NCBI GenBank assembly: GCA_039881145.1
Contig: JAYKKI010000062.1
Span: 1,743,501-1,807,500, forward strand
Length of the DNA stretch: 64,000 bases
Source: Druceiella hillmani
Lineage: Eukaryota > Arthropoda > Insecta > Lepidoptera > Hepialidae
Direction of reading: 5' to 3'
Shown piece by piece: positions 27,888 through 40,380 of this stretch. The translations under genes and the position numbers were made by a program. The stretch's first letter is position 1. The number at the start of each line of letters is the position of its first letter. Below the pieces are notes generated by a model. The model worked only from the letters and a program-made list of their open reading frames with translations. It searched no databases and was not told the DNA's origin.

Positions 27888-28030
27888 CGCGGCGCACCGC
27901 GGGGACCCGGGTTCGATTCCCAGCCGCTCGTCAAGCGGGGCTGGACTGGTGAAGATATTGCTCTCGCAAGAATAAATTCGCCATATGTATCAATTGGTTA
28001 CATTAAAGTAAATAAATAAATAAACAAATA
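27888..28030 (+). mobile_element. tRNA-derived SINE, 5'-truncated, left arm
   Basis: Begins at GCGGCGCACCGCGGGG, has a perfect pol III B box (GGGTTCGATTCCC), the GGCTGGACTGG segment and the tail AAAGTAAATAAATAAATAAA. About 16 bp are missing from the body compared with its mirror copy at 39,571-39,722. Both mirror copies start at exactly the same truncated base, so this is one insertion that predates the inverted duplication. Confidence 0.9.
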
Positions 28031-29432
28031 ACTTAGAGAAAAAAAAACAATAAGAAATTTAAAATGGAATTTGATTTAGTCATTACCTCCGATTTTGTAT
28101 ATGTAGGTTTAATAAATTCCTCATCTCAGCTTGTACCGATAAACGGTTAGTTTTTTCGGAATTTGTGTTTATTTATGTTTTCGTAATCATTTTTTTTTAT
28201 ATTTATGTGAAAGTCTACTGTTAGTTTATAAGCCTTTTTCATAAAAAAATACCAAAAACCATTAAAAAAATGTTATATTACATAAATAAAAACACTTAAT
28301 TTTAAAATGTCTGAGATCATCATGTCGTATATTACGTTGAGTTACGAAATTCTAACACGTAGCAGAGTATCGCGAACATGCCTCGTCGATGACCACCAAT
28401 TTCTTTTAAAATTTTGATATATTCTTATAGGATAATATAGTGGACAATCGTATTTTTTTAAATTCATGTTTATGAAATAAATTTAACATATTTTGAAACT
28501 TTCCTTGCCAACTTTGACGATCACTATATTTTTGATATACTTAATGTAATTTTTATTTTAAATTAGCATAATATTTGGGATGAGTTATCCTAAAATTCGC
28601 CTATTTCACAATTCTTTTCAATTTAGATTATTCATAAATATAGTAATAGGCGTTTTTTTCTTAAATCCCTTTCCCAATCTTATATTTTCTAACGGCATAT
28701 AATTTATCAAAACGTGTTGCGTATTTCTGTATATTTATCATCTATAATGAAACCAATAACGCCATAATATACGTGACGTCCCTTAATGTTGAGTGCAGTG
28801 TCTAATATTAATTATTATTGTTTATTTTACTCATAAATAAAATATTCTAATGATACACATCATATGTATTTGTTTTTATTTATCATATTAATATTCCACA
28901 CATCTATGAGAATAATCCTGACGGCGGCTAATCTCGAATGGAATAAACGTACCAGAGTACCATGTGTACATCGATATTTTGAAAGCATTATATTTATCAT
29001 TTAATGAGGTTTTCGCATGTTATTTGAAAGCATATTAAAGAAATGGCGATCGATCTTGCTCAGCTGCTATAGTCAATATTTCGTAATCCAGAAATTTTAA
29101 ACTAGAAACTTTTTTATTTTAATGTATTGATGAAATATAATAAAATAAAGTAACTTTCATTGAGGTAAAATTGCTTTTGACACGGTACTGTATTCCATCA
29201 TATTATGGATATTCCCTTTTATAATCTCAATGTACGTATCGTACTTAGATGCTGGATATCATTACTTAATATATTGTTTACCAATACATCGCATATAACT
29301 TAACTTTTTTCCCGTAATAAAAAGTGACAATGCGTTATAGGTTTCTGCAAACATTTTGGGGGTAGGTATGTCATGAAATCTTTTTGGATACAGGAAACCG
29401 TTTATGAAATATTAATAACATTCACGGTAGCA

Positions 29433-29504
<72 letters not shown>

Positions 29505-29505
29505 A
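29433..29505. repeat. (TA)n microsatellite, left arm only
   Basis: About 70 bp of pure TA. The mirror site near 38,390 has only TTATACATACTGC, so the tract expanded after the arms separated or was lost on the other side. Confidence 0.9.
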
Positions 29506-29844
29506 ATACATAACGAAATTAAAAAGAAATAATTATCACAGCCAAACGAGTAATAGTAAACCAATTTACGACATAGGTCTGTAAGGATCCATAGAAATTT
29601 TATACAATTGTCTTAAATCTAGTAATTTATAGAAACTTCATACAAATAATTCAAATGTTACTGAATTTAATGGAAATGCTATGTACTGTTAAATGTTTAT
29701 AGGTGTTAAAACGTGTACGAAACCCCATAGTTCGAGTTATACTTTTAATTTATAGGTTTTTAATATATCTGGCAAACTTGTTTGACCGACATCCTATTGT
29801 GATTCTCACAAAACTTTGACACCAGACTTAAAATAACGCAAGTT

Positions 29845-30060
29845 AAATATGGCTGCCCTCGAAATATGAAACCCACGTGACTTGTAGTAACACGTGCGCA
29901 TTTCGAGATCCTGTCTGTCGCTGGCATCCGAGGCGGGCGAATAACGTAATCAGGGGTTGCAGGGGTGCAGAAATGAAGTTGGTACGCACCACAAATAGAC
30001 GGCCCGCGCGTCGCGATTATGGGTTTTCCGTAACAATAAGTCGAGCATATTTAGTTAGAT
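29845..30060. other. GC-rich, CpG-containing block, left copy
   Basis: A locally GC-rich stretch in otherwise AT-rich DNA, mirrored at 37,780-38,040 with about 90% identity. The left copy lacks about 42 bp present on the right. An open frame (shared CRWHPRRA and RRPARRDYGFS) survives in both arms because the length difference is a multiple of three. It matches no family I know, so I do not call it a gene. It may be a remnant promoter/CpG-like element or a repeat. Confidence 0.45.
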
Positions 30061-30097
30061 AATTATTTTTGTTCCTTATTATTAACCGCGAAAGTAT

Positions 30098-30155
30098 GTT
30101 TTTTTGACACGGATAAATACATTTTGGGAAATGTATTTATCCGTGGAAAAAAAAC
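30098..30155. repeat. Hairpin present only in left arm
   Basis: Perfect 17-bp stem CACGGATAAATACATTT / AAATGTATTTATCCGTG with loop TGGG, extended by imperfect T-run/A-run pairing. The right arm near 37,690-37,720 has only one half, so the second half arose here by a fold-back duplication or was lost there. Confidence 0.85.
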
Positions 30156-31000
30156 TATTTACACCTATATAATACGTCAGACTGTAATGAATACTGATCG
30201 TTTTACAATTATTCGATAATTGCATCGGAAGATGTCAGCCAAGTTTCTTTTTACTCATCTAATTAATATTTTTTATTAATTTGTGTATATGACTGATACA
30301 GTAGTATAAACCTATCAGTTATCATAGGTTAATTGGAGTAGCAAGATTACTTTTGAATTGTTTCCAACAACGTAATGGGAAAATATTTTGGAACATTTTT
30401 CGATTTGTTTCCTATTACGGAGAAAAAATTGATTTTCTAACAATTATAATTACACGGAAACATTTTATGGTAATATACGGAACTGCTATATAAAAATTTA
30501 GGAAAAAAACAGAATCACCTCTTTAATCGCATCCCTCAATATTCGAAGCCAAATAAGGGATTTGTCTCCTCGCGTCTTGTCGCTTTGAGAACGTCACGCG
30601 GCGCCTAGTATTTGAACGCTGTAGGACACTTAGCCCTTACACTAACATCGAATTAAGTGTATCTTGAGAAGGGAATGCGTTACGAAATAATTTATAGCTT
30701 GGAATTGACTTACTTTGTACCGAGGAATTCATAGAATTCAGATTGTTGTATAAACTTAACAACATCTGCGCATATTTGACATTAAGTGGTTATTTGTAAA
30801 TTTTTTTATAAAGATATAGTTTTATTTATATTATAAAATGTCTTTAATGTGCAATTTTGTATTTTGATTCATTCTACAATATGAAATATAATTTTCCATT
30901 TGTTTGTTACCCAATTATTCAACAACTACTTCACAACATCACAAGTTTTATACATGTGTACGCTTTATTACGAATTATAAAAAGAAACGAGAAGTTCTTT

Positions 31001-31063
31001 AGGTATAGCCATAAATATACAGGTATAGCCATAAATCTTTAGGTATAGCCATAATACAGCCAT
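31001..31063. repeat. Short tandem repeat AGGTATAGCCATAAAT
   Basis: Three copies plus a partial one. The mirror site near 36,860-36,875 has one copy, so this is a left-arm expansion. Confidence 0.85.
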
Positions 31064-33373
31064 AATTTTTTTCTGTCAATTTAAGCTTCCTATTTTGCAA
31101 AAATTAATAATGAAATTAAAAGAAATCAGGGTTTAGTTTGTGTATGAGTGATGTAAACATTCTATAAAAGGCTTAAGCTGAGTGATGATCACTATAATTC
31201 AAGCTTGTGGACGCAAATTGAAGTATTAAAAACAGCGAATATAAAGAGTCGCAAAGATTCTCCATGTTCGAAATCGATAAATTTGTGTAATTAAAAAATA
31301 AGTGCTTTTAAATTTGGTATAATTTAAAAAATAAAAAATAAAAAATTAATATATTGCATTTTTTTTCTATTAATATTATTTACTAGCTTCTTATAGCGAA
31401 ATGTATTTAAATATTGTATTTACGTTATTGATATTAAATTTTACTGAAAAGTGAATTTATGGAGAAAGAACGCGTAAAACCAGCAGATTTTAAAATACAT
31501 TGCGATATACGTAGAAAATCACTTATGCTTTTCAGGAAAATTATTTTGCTTTACGTATTCAGTTTTGTTTATTTCAGTTTAATAAGGTATTTTAGTGTAA
31601 ACATCAATAACTATACAATGTCATCAAAATGTATGCTCGCTGCTAAACTCATAAAGATTCATTGACTAAAACAACAAGTTACAGGTTAAATATTCGTGTA
31701 GTCCTAAGTCTCCACTACTAACATTACATAATTTGAAGCTGAAGATATTTGTTTTTGATATTTTCAGTTTTTGCATAATTAATTTCTTTCACTATTCTAT
31801 CAAAACAAAAACTCATATGCCCAATCTTTAAAATTTAATGTAATTTAAATTTGTTATTTCTAGAGATTTTTCTTACATTCGCATCGTATAGGTTCTGTGA
31901 ATAATATTTTTCGAAAAATATATAATTTATTCCAGCCTTTTGAAAAATTATTCTAAATTTCGAGTTCAAAATATTAATTTCAAAACACTCAAATCTTTTG
32001 ATTTCGAACACGTAGAATATCAGTTGCATTTTGTATTTTCTGCTTCTCATTAAATGCAAAATACACTTAAACCATGCTCGAACACTTGAATTCTTCACCA
32101 CGTTGATAAAATACTCGTATGGGTAAAAAAACTGTTTAGAAAGTATAGTTTCAAGTAAGACCCCGTACTCTTATTTTGAATATTTTTGCTCTCTCTAGTG
32201 ACTCGACTAGCAAGTAATCGTAATCGATGACCAGCAAGACAAAAAATATTGAAAATTATATTAAAAAATATTTTTTTTAGTTTTTGTTTAAAGACTGAGA
32301 TGATTTAAAAATGTGACTTTATCTGTTGTTGCAACCAATGCTTGGTTAAATGTTTATATAAACTTCATTATAAAGTCGTACAGTTTTAAATCTAAATATT
32401 AAATCTTTACATAAATCTATATATCAATAAATAAAATCTATTAATTCAACAATGAATGTTTTGATGGTATTGGAAAAAATATTTTCTTTCCATTCATGCC
32501 CAACTGTTTTTATATTCCTATAATTAAAGCGAGTTTGTACTCATACAACATAAATTTACAAAAATATTCCTTACACATATACCTCTATTAACTTAAGCTT
32601 ATCGCTGATACCATTAAATAATCTCCAACATGCAAATAGACGTATATGCTTTCAATCACAAAATTCTATGTTGAAATTAGCATAATGATCCCTCAAGGCT
32701 ATTGAGACCTCCCCTCGGTTGGTATTTAAACATTTTGTTATTGGGCAAATGGCTACTTTCAACTGCGTCCTTCATACGTCAATGACTGTATAGCGCATTT
32801 AAATCTTGAAGCAGCTTACTTTCTGGAAAGGTCTTTTATTATACGGCAATGAAAAATACGAGCAATGAAACAGATTTATAATATACATGGTACCGGAAAA
32901 TAAATATCCAGTAAAAACTAAGGTAATGGAAATTTGCATGTAGATACCAACTGACGTGTTAAGGCTTAATTGCACTTTCGCAATTAAGTCGTAAAAATTA
33001 TAATAAAAATAATTGCAATATGTGCGAGCACTATTTTTTAAATAAATTTTTTAAAGTCAAGTAATTATGATCGGAAATTATTTTCGTTAAATACGTCGCT
33101 TTTAAAACATATTTTTAATTTAATAATCAATTAACAGCGCAATTTTTATTGGTATTTAACTACATTTTTTTCAAAGCTTTATAAATTATATTTTTGCATT
33201 AATGGCATTTAATTGTTTCTGCTCAGCTTCCAATAGGTAATGGATAAATCTGTGAAAAACATCTGAAGAAAAGTTACACGGCGCAAGTCTTGAAATAACA
33301 AACTACAATATCCACATGAAAACGAAAATAATACGGCATCCATAATTTACTGCACGCGTTTGGCTTATGTATC

Positions 33374-33530
33374 TTCTGCGGTTTTTTTTTGCGAGATATG
33401 AGTCACTAAATATCTTATAGTGCCTCCTACCCGTTTTTTTTAATTTTTCAGTCAAAAAAATTAATAACTATCAAAATCGAATAATATTTTGATAAACTAT
33501 TTGATGAATGGAAAACATACAATCAATCAA
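33374..33530 (+). repeat. Spacer direct repeat, copy A
   Basis: Shares CTGCGGTTT, GAGTCACTAAA and TTTTGATAAACTATTTGATG with 35,051-35,189 in the same orientation, about 80% identical. The copies are 1.7 kb apart, both inside the spacer. Confidence 0.8.
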
Positions 33531-34759
33531 TAATATCGATCAATATAGCAACAAACATTTGTTGACTTCTATAACATCCGACGTACTTGTATTAATATTT
33601 ATTACCTATATTTAAAATCATTAAAATGGCTTTCTTTTATCGCAATCACCTAAAATAAACCAAATTTATATTTTGCTAACTTTTTCTAAGTATTAATATT
33701 TTATCTGACTATATTAATATTTTATTGTTATATATTTCACGGGGGTAAGATAAACTTGATTACCTACGTCTCTTTAGTTTATTAATAATTGAAGAAACGT
33801 AAAAATGTAAGATAAAAAGCAAATAATTTAAGATCAATTTTCTGTAAAATATACGTTGAATAGTCATAGAAACTAATACCACATTCCAGTTTTAAAATTG
33901 TTTTTTAAATGGAAAAAAATGCGTAAATAAACCTCGTAAGTTCGATGCACGGAGAAGTAGGTCAACAAATATTGTAAAAATATTATAGAGATCCATTTAG
34001 ACGTATTGCATTTGAAAGACTATAAAAGAAAAAAAAAAGGAAATTGAAAAAAGCTTAGTTTATTTCAAAACGATTCTAATATGTCGATTTAAGTGATCTT
34101 ATATGACTTCCATTAGACTCAGTTCAATTGTAACTTGCTATTATCTGATCTACGTATTATTGACTTCTATTTACACATTTACGTATGTTAAATTAAATTT
34201 AATTACAAAAATAATAGAAAAGATATTCCGACACAGTATTAAAGGGAAGCTTGTAGCTATAGGGTAAGTATTTCCGCTACTACTTATTGATTTACGATTA
34301 GCAAATATTTGATCAATTTGTCAAATAAAAGAGTATACACGTTTTTGTTTGTTATCGTAATAAAGAACATATCCCATCACTTTATTCATTTCGTAAAATA
34401 AAAATTTGAAATTGTATTAATAAAAATCATTAAAATTCTTATTCCTTCTTCCTTATGCTTTGTGTGCACAAAGATTTTGCCAAACATTTGCATTTAAGTT
34501 AATATTTCTGGCCAGTTCACTTCACCTTGAGCCTCAGATGATAATCTGCGAGTGGCATATCAAACTGTCGTCCCGCTTTAGCTTATTATCGAATTTTATA
34601 AATATTCCGATATTTTAAACAAACATGTCTTATATAATATTTTTTTTAGTTATTGATTTCTTTACTGTTCATTTTTCTGATATGCGATTTAAAATTCCTT
34701 ATTTTGTCATTAAAGATCATACTGGTCATAGTGATTTGTTAAAATTATAGTATCTCTTC

Positions 34760-34930
34760 ATCGGCTTTTATGGTTCCTTAACCTTATAGCGAAAACAGAA
34801 TTCATCCGTCCGTCTGTTCGTATGTCAGATCGTCATTAGTTTGAAGCTTTAATTTAAGATTGATTGTGATAAAATTTTAAATGAAATGTCGTTGAATTAC
34901 GTGAACGTATACACATAGAAAGAGTGGTTC
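34760..34930 (+). repeat. GGTTCC / CCGTCCGTCTG-type repeat in spacer
   Basis: Reads TTTATGGTTCCTTAACC then CATCCGTCCGTCTGTTCG and TGTCAGATCGTC. Likely a further diverged member of the family at 17,830, 22,980, 55,500 and 60,000. Confidence 0.55.
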
Positions 34931-35050
34931 TTAATTTTTTTCACGTCGAAATTGGAGACGAATATTTTTATCTTATCGACGATCCCATTTAAGTGGGTTT
35001 CATTGAAGTGGTTTTTTTTTAAATGCCCGAAATTATCTGGTTTTTAATTT

Positions 35051-35189
35051 CTCTGCGGTTTCTTTTTCCTGAGATTTGAGTCACTAAAAGTCTTGCAGTG
35101 CATTTTCTCAGTCCCAAAAAATTAATAACTATTGACATCTAACAATATTTTGATAAACTATTTGATGAATTAAAAATATACAATCAATA
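35051..35189 (+). repeat. Spacer direct repeat, copy B
   Basis: Second copy of the repeat at 33,374-33,530. It ends near the same AATATACAATCAAT motif and carries a short deletion in the middle. Confidence 0.8.
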
Positions 35190-37779
35190 GATATTCACCT
35201 ACACTTACAAAATGCATACTAGCACTATATTTACATTATGAAACATGTCATTGAAACATTAATCTTTAGTTATGCGTGATTATTTTTAGTTTTATTAGAT
35301 CAATCTTTAATTTTAATTGCAATGTGTATTACATCCCACTAATCTTTTAAACCTTGAATTTCAGAAATTTTAAAATTCAAGTTACTAGTAAATTTTTAAC
35401 ACTTTTCAAATAAAATTATTTCATTTTACTCGGTTCGCTTATTTTTTAAAGGGTAAGGTAACTTTAAAATATTACTTTATGTACGTTCTGACATGAACTT
35501 TAGTTTTTTGAGACAAATTTGACAAAAAATATATGAATTATACGACTTTAGGACGACGTTTATGTAAAAATTTAACCCAGCATTTGTTGCAGCAAGTCAC
35601 AATTTTTTCATCTCACTCTTTAAACAGAAACTAAAAAAAATTATTTGTTTATATAATTTTCAGTATTTTTTGTCTTGTTGGTCATCGATTACGTTTACTT
35701 GCTAGCCCAGTCACTAGAGAGAGCAAAAATAGTCAAAATAAGAGTACGAGATCTTACTTCACACTATGCTTTCCAAACAGTTTTTAATCAAAGTGATAAA
35801 TAATTCAAGTTTTCGTGTATGGTTTAAGTGTCTTTTGTATTTAATAAGAAACACGAAATACAAAATGCAACAGATGTTCTACGTGTCCATCAATAAATTT
35901 GAGTGTTTTGAAATTAATATTTTGAACTCGAAATTTGGAATAATTTTCCAAAAGACTGGAATAAGTTATATTTTTTTTCGAAAAATGTTATTCACAGGAC
36001 CTGCAGATACGATGAGAATGTAAGAAAAAGGTGAAGAAATAAACATTTTAAATTACATTAAATTTAAAAGATTGAACGTATGAGTTTATACAATTTGTTT
36101 TGATAGAATAGTGAAAGAAATTAATTATGAAAAAACCGACAATATCAATAACAAATATCTTCAGTTTCAAATTACGTAATATCAGTAGTGGTTAGGACTA
36201 CACGAACATATGAACATTTAACCTGTAACTTGTTATTTTAGTCGATGAATCTTTATTAGCAGCGAGCGTACGTTTTGATAACATTGTATGGTGTAAACTA
36301 AAATACCTTATTAAACTGAAATAAAAAAAACTGAATACGTAAAGCAAAATAACTTTCCTGAAAATCATAAATAATTTTCCATGTATGATACCGCAATGTA
36401 TTTTAAAATCTGCTGGTCTTTTGCATTGGGTCTTTCTCCATAAATTCACTTAAGTAAAATTTAATTTTAATAACGTAATACTTTTAATAAAATTTAATAT
36501 CAATAACGTAAATACGATATCTTACATTTAATATACATTTCGCTTTATAAAGTTAGTAAATAATATTAATTAAAAAAAAATACAATATATTAAGTTTTTT
36601 TTAATACACCAAATTTAAAAAGACTTATTTTTTTATTACACAAATTTATTGATTTCGAGCATAGAGAATCTTTGTTACTCTTTATGTTCGCTATTTTTAA
36701 TACTTCAACTTGCGCCCACAAGCTTGAATTGTAGTAATCATCATTCGGCTTAAGCCTTTTATAGAATGCTTCATACACAAACTAAACCTGCTTTCTTTTA
36801 ATTTCATTATTATTTTTTGCAGAGTATAAAGCTTAAATCAACAGAAAAAAAACATTTATGGTTATACCTAAAGAAATTCTCATTTTTTTCTATAATTCGT
36901 AATAAAACGTACACATGTATAAAACTTGTGATGTGGTCAAGTAGTTGTTGAATAATTGGGTAACAAACGGATGGAAAATTAAATATCATATTTTAGAATT
37001 AATTAAAATACAAAATTGCACATTAAAGAAATTTTATAATATAAATAAAACTATATCCTTATAAACATCTTTATAAACAACCTCTTAATTTCAAATTTGC
37101 GCAGATGTTTTTAAGTTTATCTTCGTGCAATCTGAATTCTATGGATTCCTCGGTACAAATTAGGTCAATTTCAAGCTATAAATTATTTCGTAACGTATTC
37201 CTTTCTCAAGATACACTTATTTCAATATTAATGTGAGGGCTAAGCGTCCTACAAGGTTTAAATATTAGGCGCCGCGTGACGTTCTCAAAGCGAAAAGACG
37301 CGAGGAGACAAATCCCTTATTTGACTTCGAATATTGAGGGATGCGATTAAATAGGTGTTTCTGGTTTTTCCTTAAGTTTTTATAAAGCAATTCCGTATAT
37401 TATAATAAAATATTTCAGTGTAATTTTATTGTTGGAAAATCAATTTTTTCTTCGTAATACCGTTGTTGGAAAAAATTAAAGAAATTTTGCTACTCCGATT
37501 AACCTAAGATAACTGATGCAGTAACATTTATACTACTGTATCGGTCATAAACACGAATTAATATAAAATATTAATTAGATGGGTAAAAAGAAAATTGTCT
37601 GTCATCTTCAGATACAATTATCAAATCATTGTAAAACGATCAGTATTCATTACAATCTGAAGTATTATAAATAAAATAGCATTCCCCAAAATCTATTTAT
37701 CCGTGGCAAAAAAACCTACTTCCACGGTTAATAAAAAGGAACAAAAATAGAAGTGTCTAACGCCACTATCATGAAAATA

Positions 37780-38040
37780 TTACCGAAAATATACGCGACT
37801 TATTGTTAAGGAAAACCCATAATCGCGACGCGCAGGCCGTCTATTTGTACTGCGTACCAACTCCATTACTGCAGGTTCTTCTTGCGCAATCGATGCACCC
37901 CGCAGCCGTGTGATGGAACGCGAATATCTGGTTACGTTGTCCGCCCGCCTTGGATGCCAGCGACAGACAGGATCGCGAATTGCGCACGTGTTGCAATGAG
38001 TCACGTGGGTTTAATATATCGAGGGCAGCCATGTTTAACT
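37780..38040. other. GC-rich, CpG-containing block, right copy
   Basis: Mirror of 29,845-30,060, about 42 bp longer, with the extra bases around 37,880-37,925. CpG dinucleotides are frequent. The open frame through it (minus strand) keeps CRWHPRRA and RRPARRDYGFS but has no recognised family. Confidence 0.45.
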
Positions 38041-39570
38041 AGCGTTATTTTAAGTTAGATGTCAAAGTTCCGTGAGAATCAGAATATAATATTGGTCACA
38101 CATGTTTGCCATATTTATTAAAAGTCTATCAATTAAAAGTATAACTCGCACTATGGGGTTTCGTACACATTTTGGCACTTAAAAAATTGAATACATAGCA
38201 TTTCCATTAAATTCAGTAACATTTGAGTTATTTGTATGAAGTTTCTATGAATTACTTGATTTAAGACAATTGTACAAAATTTCTATAAACACTCACAGAC
38301 CTATGTCATAAATTGGTTTACAATTACTCGTAAATTAGTAGAGCCTGTTCAGCTGTGATAACTTTCCTTTTCATTTCGTTATACATACTGCTATCGTGAA
38401 TATTTTCAGATACTCAAACATAGCGTGTGCTTAACACGTAACTGTAACAAAATTAACCACTTCAAAGCTTAATATTTCATAAACTGTTTCCTGTATCAAA
38501 AAAGATTTCATGACAAACTCCCCAAAATATTTGGAAAAATCTATAACGGACCAGAAAATGACATACGTCACTTTTTATTACAGAAAAAAAATTAAGTTAT
38601 GTGCAATGTATTGGTGAACAATATATTAAGTAATGATATCCGGCATCTAAGTATGATACGTATGTTGAGATCATAAAAGGGAATATCTATACCACGATGG
38701 AATACAGTACCGTGTCAAAGATAGTTTTACCTCAGTGAAACTTACTTTATTTTATTATATTTCATCAATATATTAAAATAAAAAAGTTTCTAGTTTAAAT
38801 TTTCTGGATTACGAAATATTGACAACAGCAGCTGGGCAATATCATATGATGATCGATCACCTTTTTGTTTAATATGCTTTCAAATAACATGCGAAAATCT
38901 CATCAAGTGATAAATGTAATGCTTTCAAAATATCGAGGTACTCATAGTACTCTAGTATGTTTATTCCATTCGGGACAAGCCGCCGTCAAGATTATTGTCA
39001 TAGATGTGTGGAATATTAATATGATAAATAAAAACAAATTCATATAATGTGTACCATTACAATATTTTACATATAAGTAAAATAAACAATAATAATTATT
39101 ATTAGACATTACACTCAACATTAAGGGACGTCACGTATATTATGGCGTTACTGGTCTCATTATAGATGATAAATATACAGAAATACGCAACACGTTTTGA
39201 TAAATTATACATGCGTACATGATCTCAAACATTTTAAAGTTAAGTGTTTTTGTTTACGTAATGCAACATTTTTTAAATGGTTGTTGATATTTTTTATGGC
39301 AAAGACCTGCAATCTTACAGTAGACTTTCATTTATGTGTAAAACAAATTAATTACGAAAATATAAAGAAACACAAATTCGTATAAATTATCTATAAAACA
39401 TAAATATACATAAACTGCTTTGTTCATTATTTTTGGTATTATTAGGAATTTATACATAACTCAATACAATTTTTTCAACAAATGGTTATTAAATCTACAT
39501 AAACAAAATCGGAGGTAATGAGTTAATCAAATTACATTTTAAATTTCTTATTGTTTCTTTTTCTCTAACT

Positions 39571-39722
39571 TATTTGTTTATTTATTCATTTCAATGTAGC
39601 CAATTGATACATATGGCGGACTTATTGTTGCGAGAGCAATATCTTACAGCCAAACATAACACCAGGCCAGCCCCGCTTGACTAGCGGCTGGGAATCGAAC
39701 CCGGGTCCCCGCGGTGCGCCGC
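39571..39722 (-). mobile_element. tRNA-derived SINE, 5'-truncated, right arm
   Basis: Mirror partner of 27,888-28,030. On the minus strand it has GCGGCGCACCGCGGGG, the B box GGGTTCGATTCCC, GGCTGGCCTGG and the tail AAATGAATAAATAAACAAAT. It retains about 16 bp of body lost in the left copy. The same flanking sequence (CCTAAGATTCC on the 5' side) shows that it is the same insertion event. Confidence 0.9.
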
Positions 39723-40324
39723 GGGAATCTTAGGAAACTCTAAGACAATTATTTAAATATTTTTCTATGTACATTGCTTTCAAATGGCATAAATATAATA
39801 GAATGTTTAAAGTCTATGGTGTAATAAAAAAACTACCTTAGTAAAATGATTGAGTTTACAAATACTGATGTACGTATACGATACAAACAGTTAATAATTC
39901 GTATTCATTTATTTTTGGATATAATTTAAAAATTAATAAAATAGATGTTTGTTTTTATTCCGTGAAATTTTATTTTCGGAAAATATTATAGGAAATTTCC
40001 AAAAATTGTCACCCATCTGCTGACAGAGTTTTCACGGGGTATTCCTGATTTTAAATATAACAATGTACTTTAATGATTACTTTGGTCTATTGAATATAAA
40101 ATTATAGCTGCAATTCCGCATCACTATCTAAATTAATGGACATTTAGAAATAATAGAGCCTAATCGCGCTCGCACCAGAGCGTGATTTCTTTATAATGAA
40201 TGAAAGTAAATTTGACAAAATGTGTAATCGTTATCTTTTGTGGGTCTTGTATACATTTGTATTTATATTTAATATCAAAACATGAATTTAAATCACTAAT
40301 TTCTTTTTGTTGTTATCACTATAT

Positions 40325-40380
40325 ACTACCTGTAATGCGTGCACAAATGTGCGCACATTTGTGCACGCATTATAGGTAGT
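40325..40380. repeat. 56-bp near-perfect palindrome, right arm only
   Basis: Each half of 28 bp is the reverse complement of the other with a single mismatch and no loop; the centre is GTGCGCAC. The left-arm partner near 27,245-27,275 has only the outer ACAGGTAGT part. A 14-bp palindrome GCACACATGTGTGC follows at about 40,392. Confidence 0.92.

Larger units (their letters stand above)
4366..32380 (+). repeat. Left arm of giant imperfect palindrome
   Basis: This 28 kb arm is repeated in reverse-complement order at 35,541-61,926. The outer edge is seen by pairing TTTAGAGTTTTATAGCTC here with GAGCTATGAAACTCTAAA near 61,926. The inner edge pairs TAAAGTCGTA (32,371-32,380) with TACGACTTTA (35,541-35,550). 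Aligned stretches are about 85-96% identical by eye. Large arm-specific blocks at 5,745-6,385, 6,661-17,505, 18,535-19,125 and 23,335-23,870 have no partner. No intact gene lies in the arm. Confidence 0.93.
32381..35540. other. Central spacer of the giant palindrome
   Basis: Sequence between the two arms with no inverted partner. It is AT-rich with no gene. It contains a direct repeat (33,374-33,530 and 35,051-35,189) and a GGTTCC/CCGTCTG-type repeat at 34,760-34,930. If the locus is transcribed through, this would be the loop. Confidence 0.85.

Noticed and set aside
27888..28030. Functional tRNA gene (perfect B box)
   Set aside because: No full cloverleaf or A box in register; a SINE body and A-rich tail follow, and a mirror copy exists.
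31459..32101. ORFs of 68 and 88 codons that also survive in the right arm (35,766-36,449)
   Set aside because: Codon comparison of the pair shows mostly amino-acid-changing differences and length changes, as expected for neutral DNA, and there is no known domain. Shared open frames reflect common descent of the arms.
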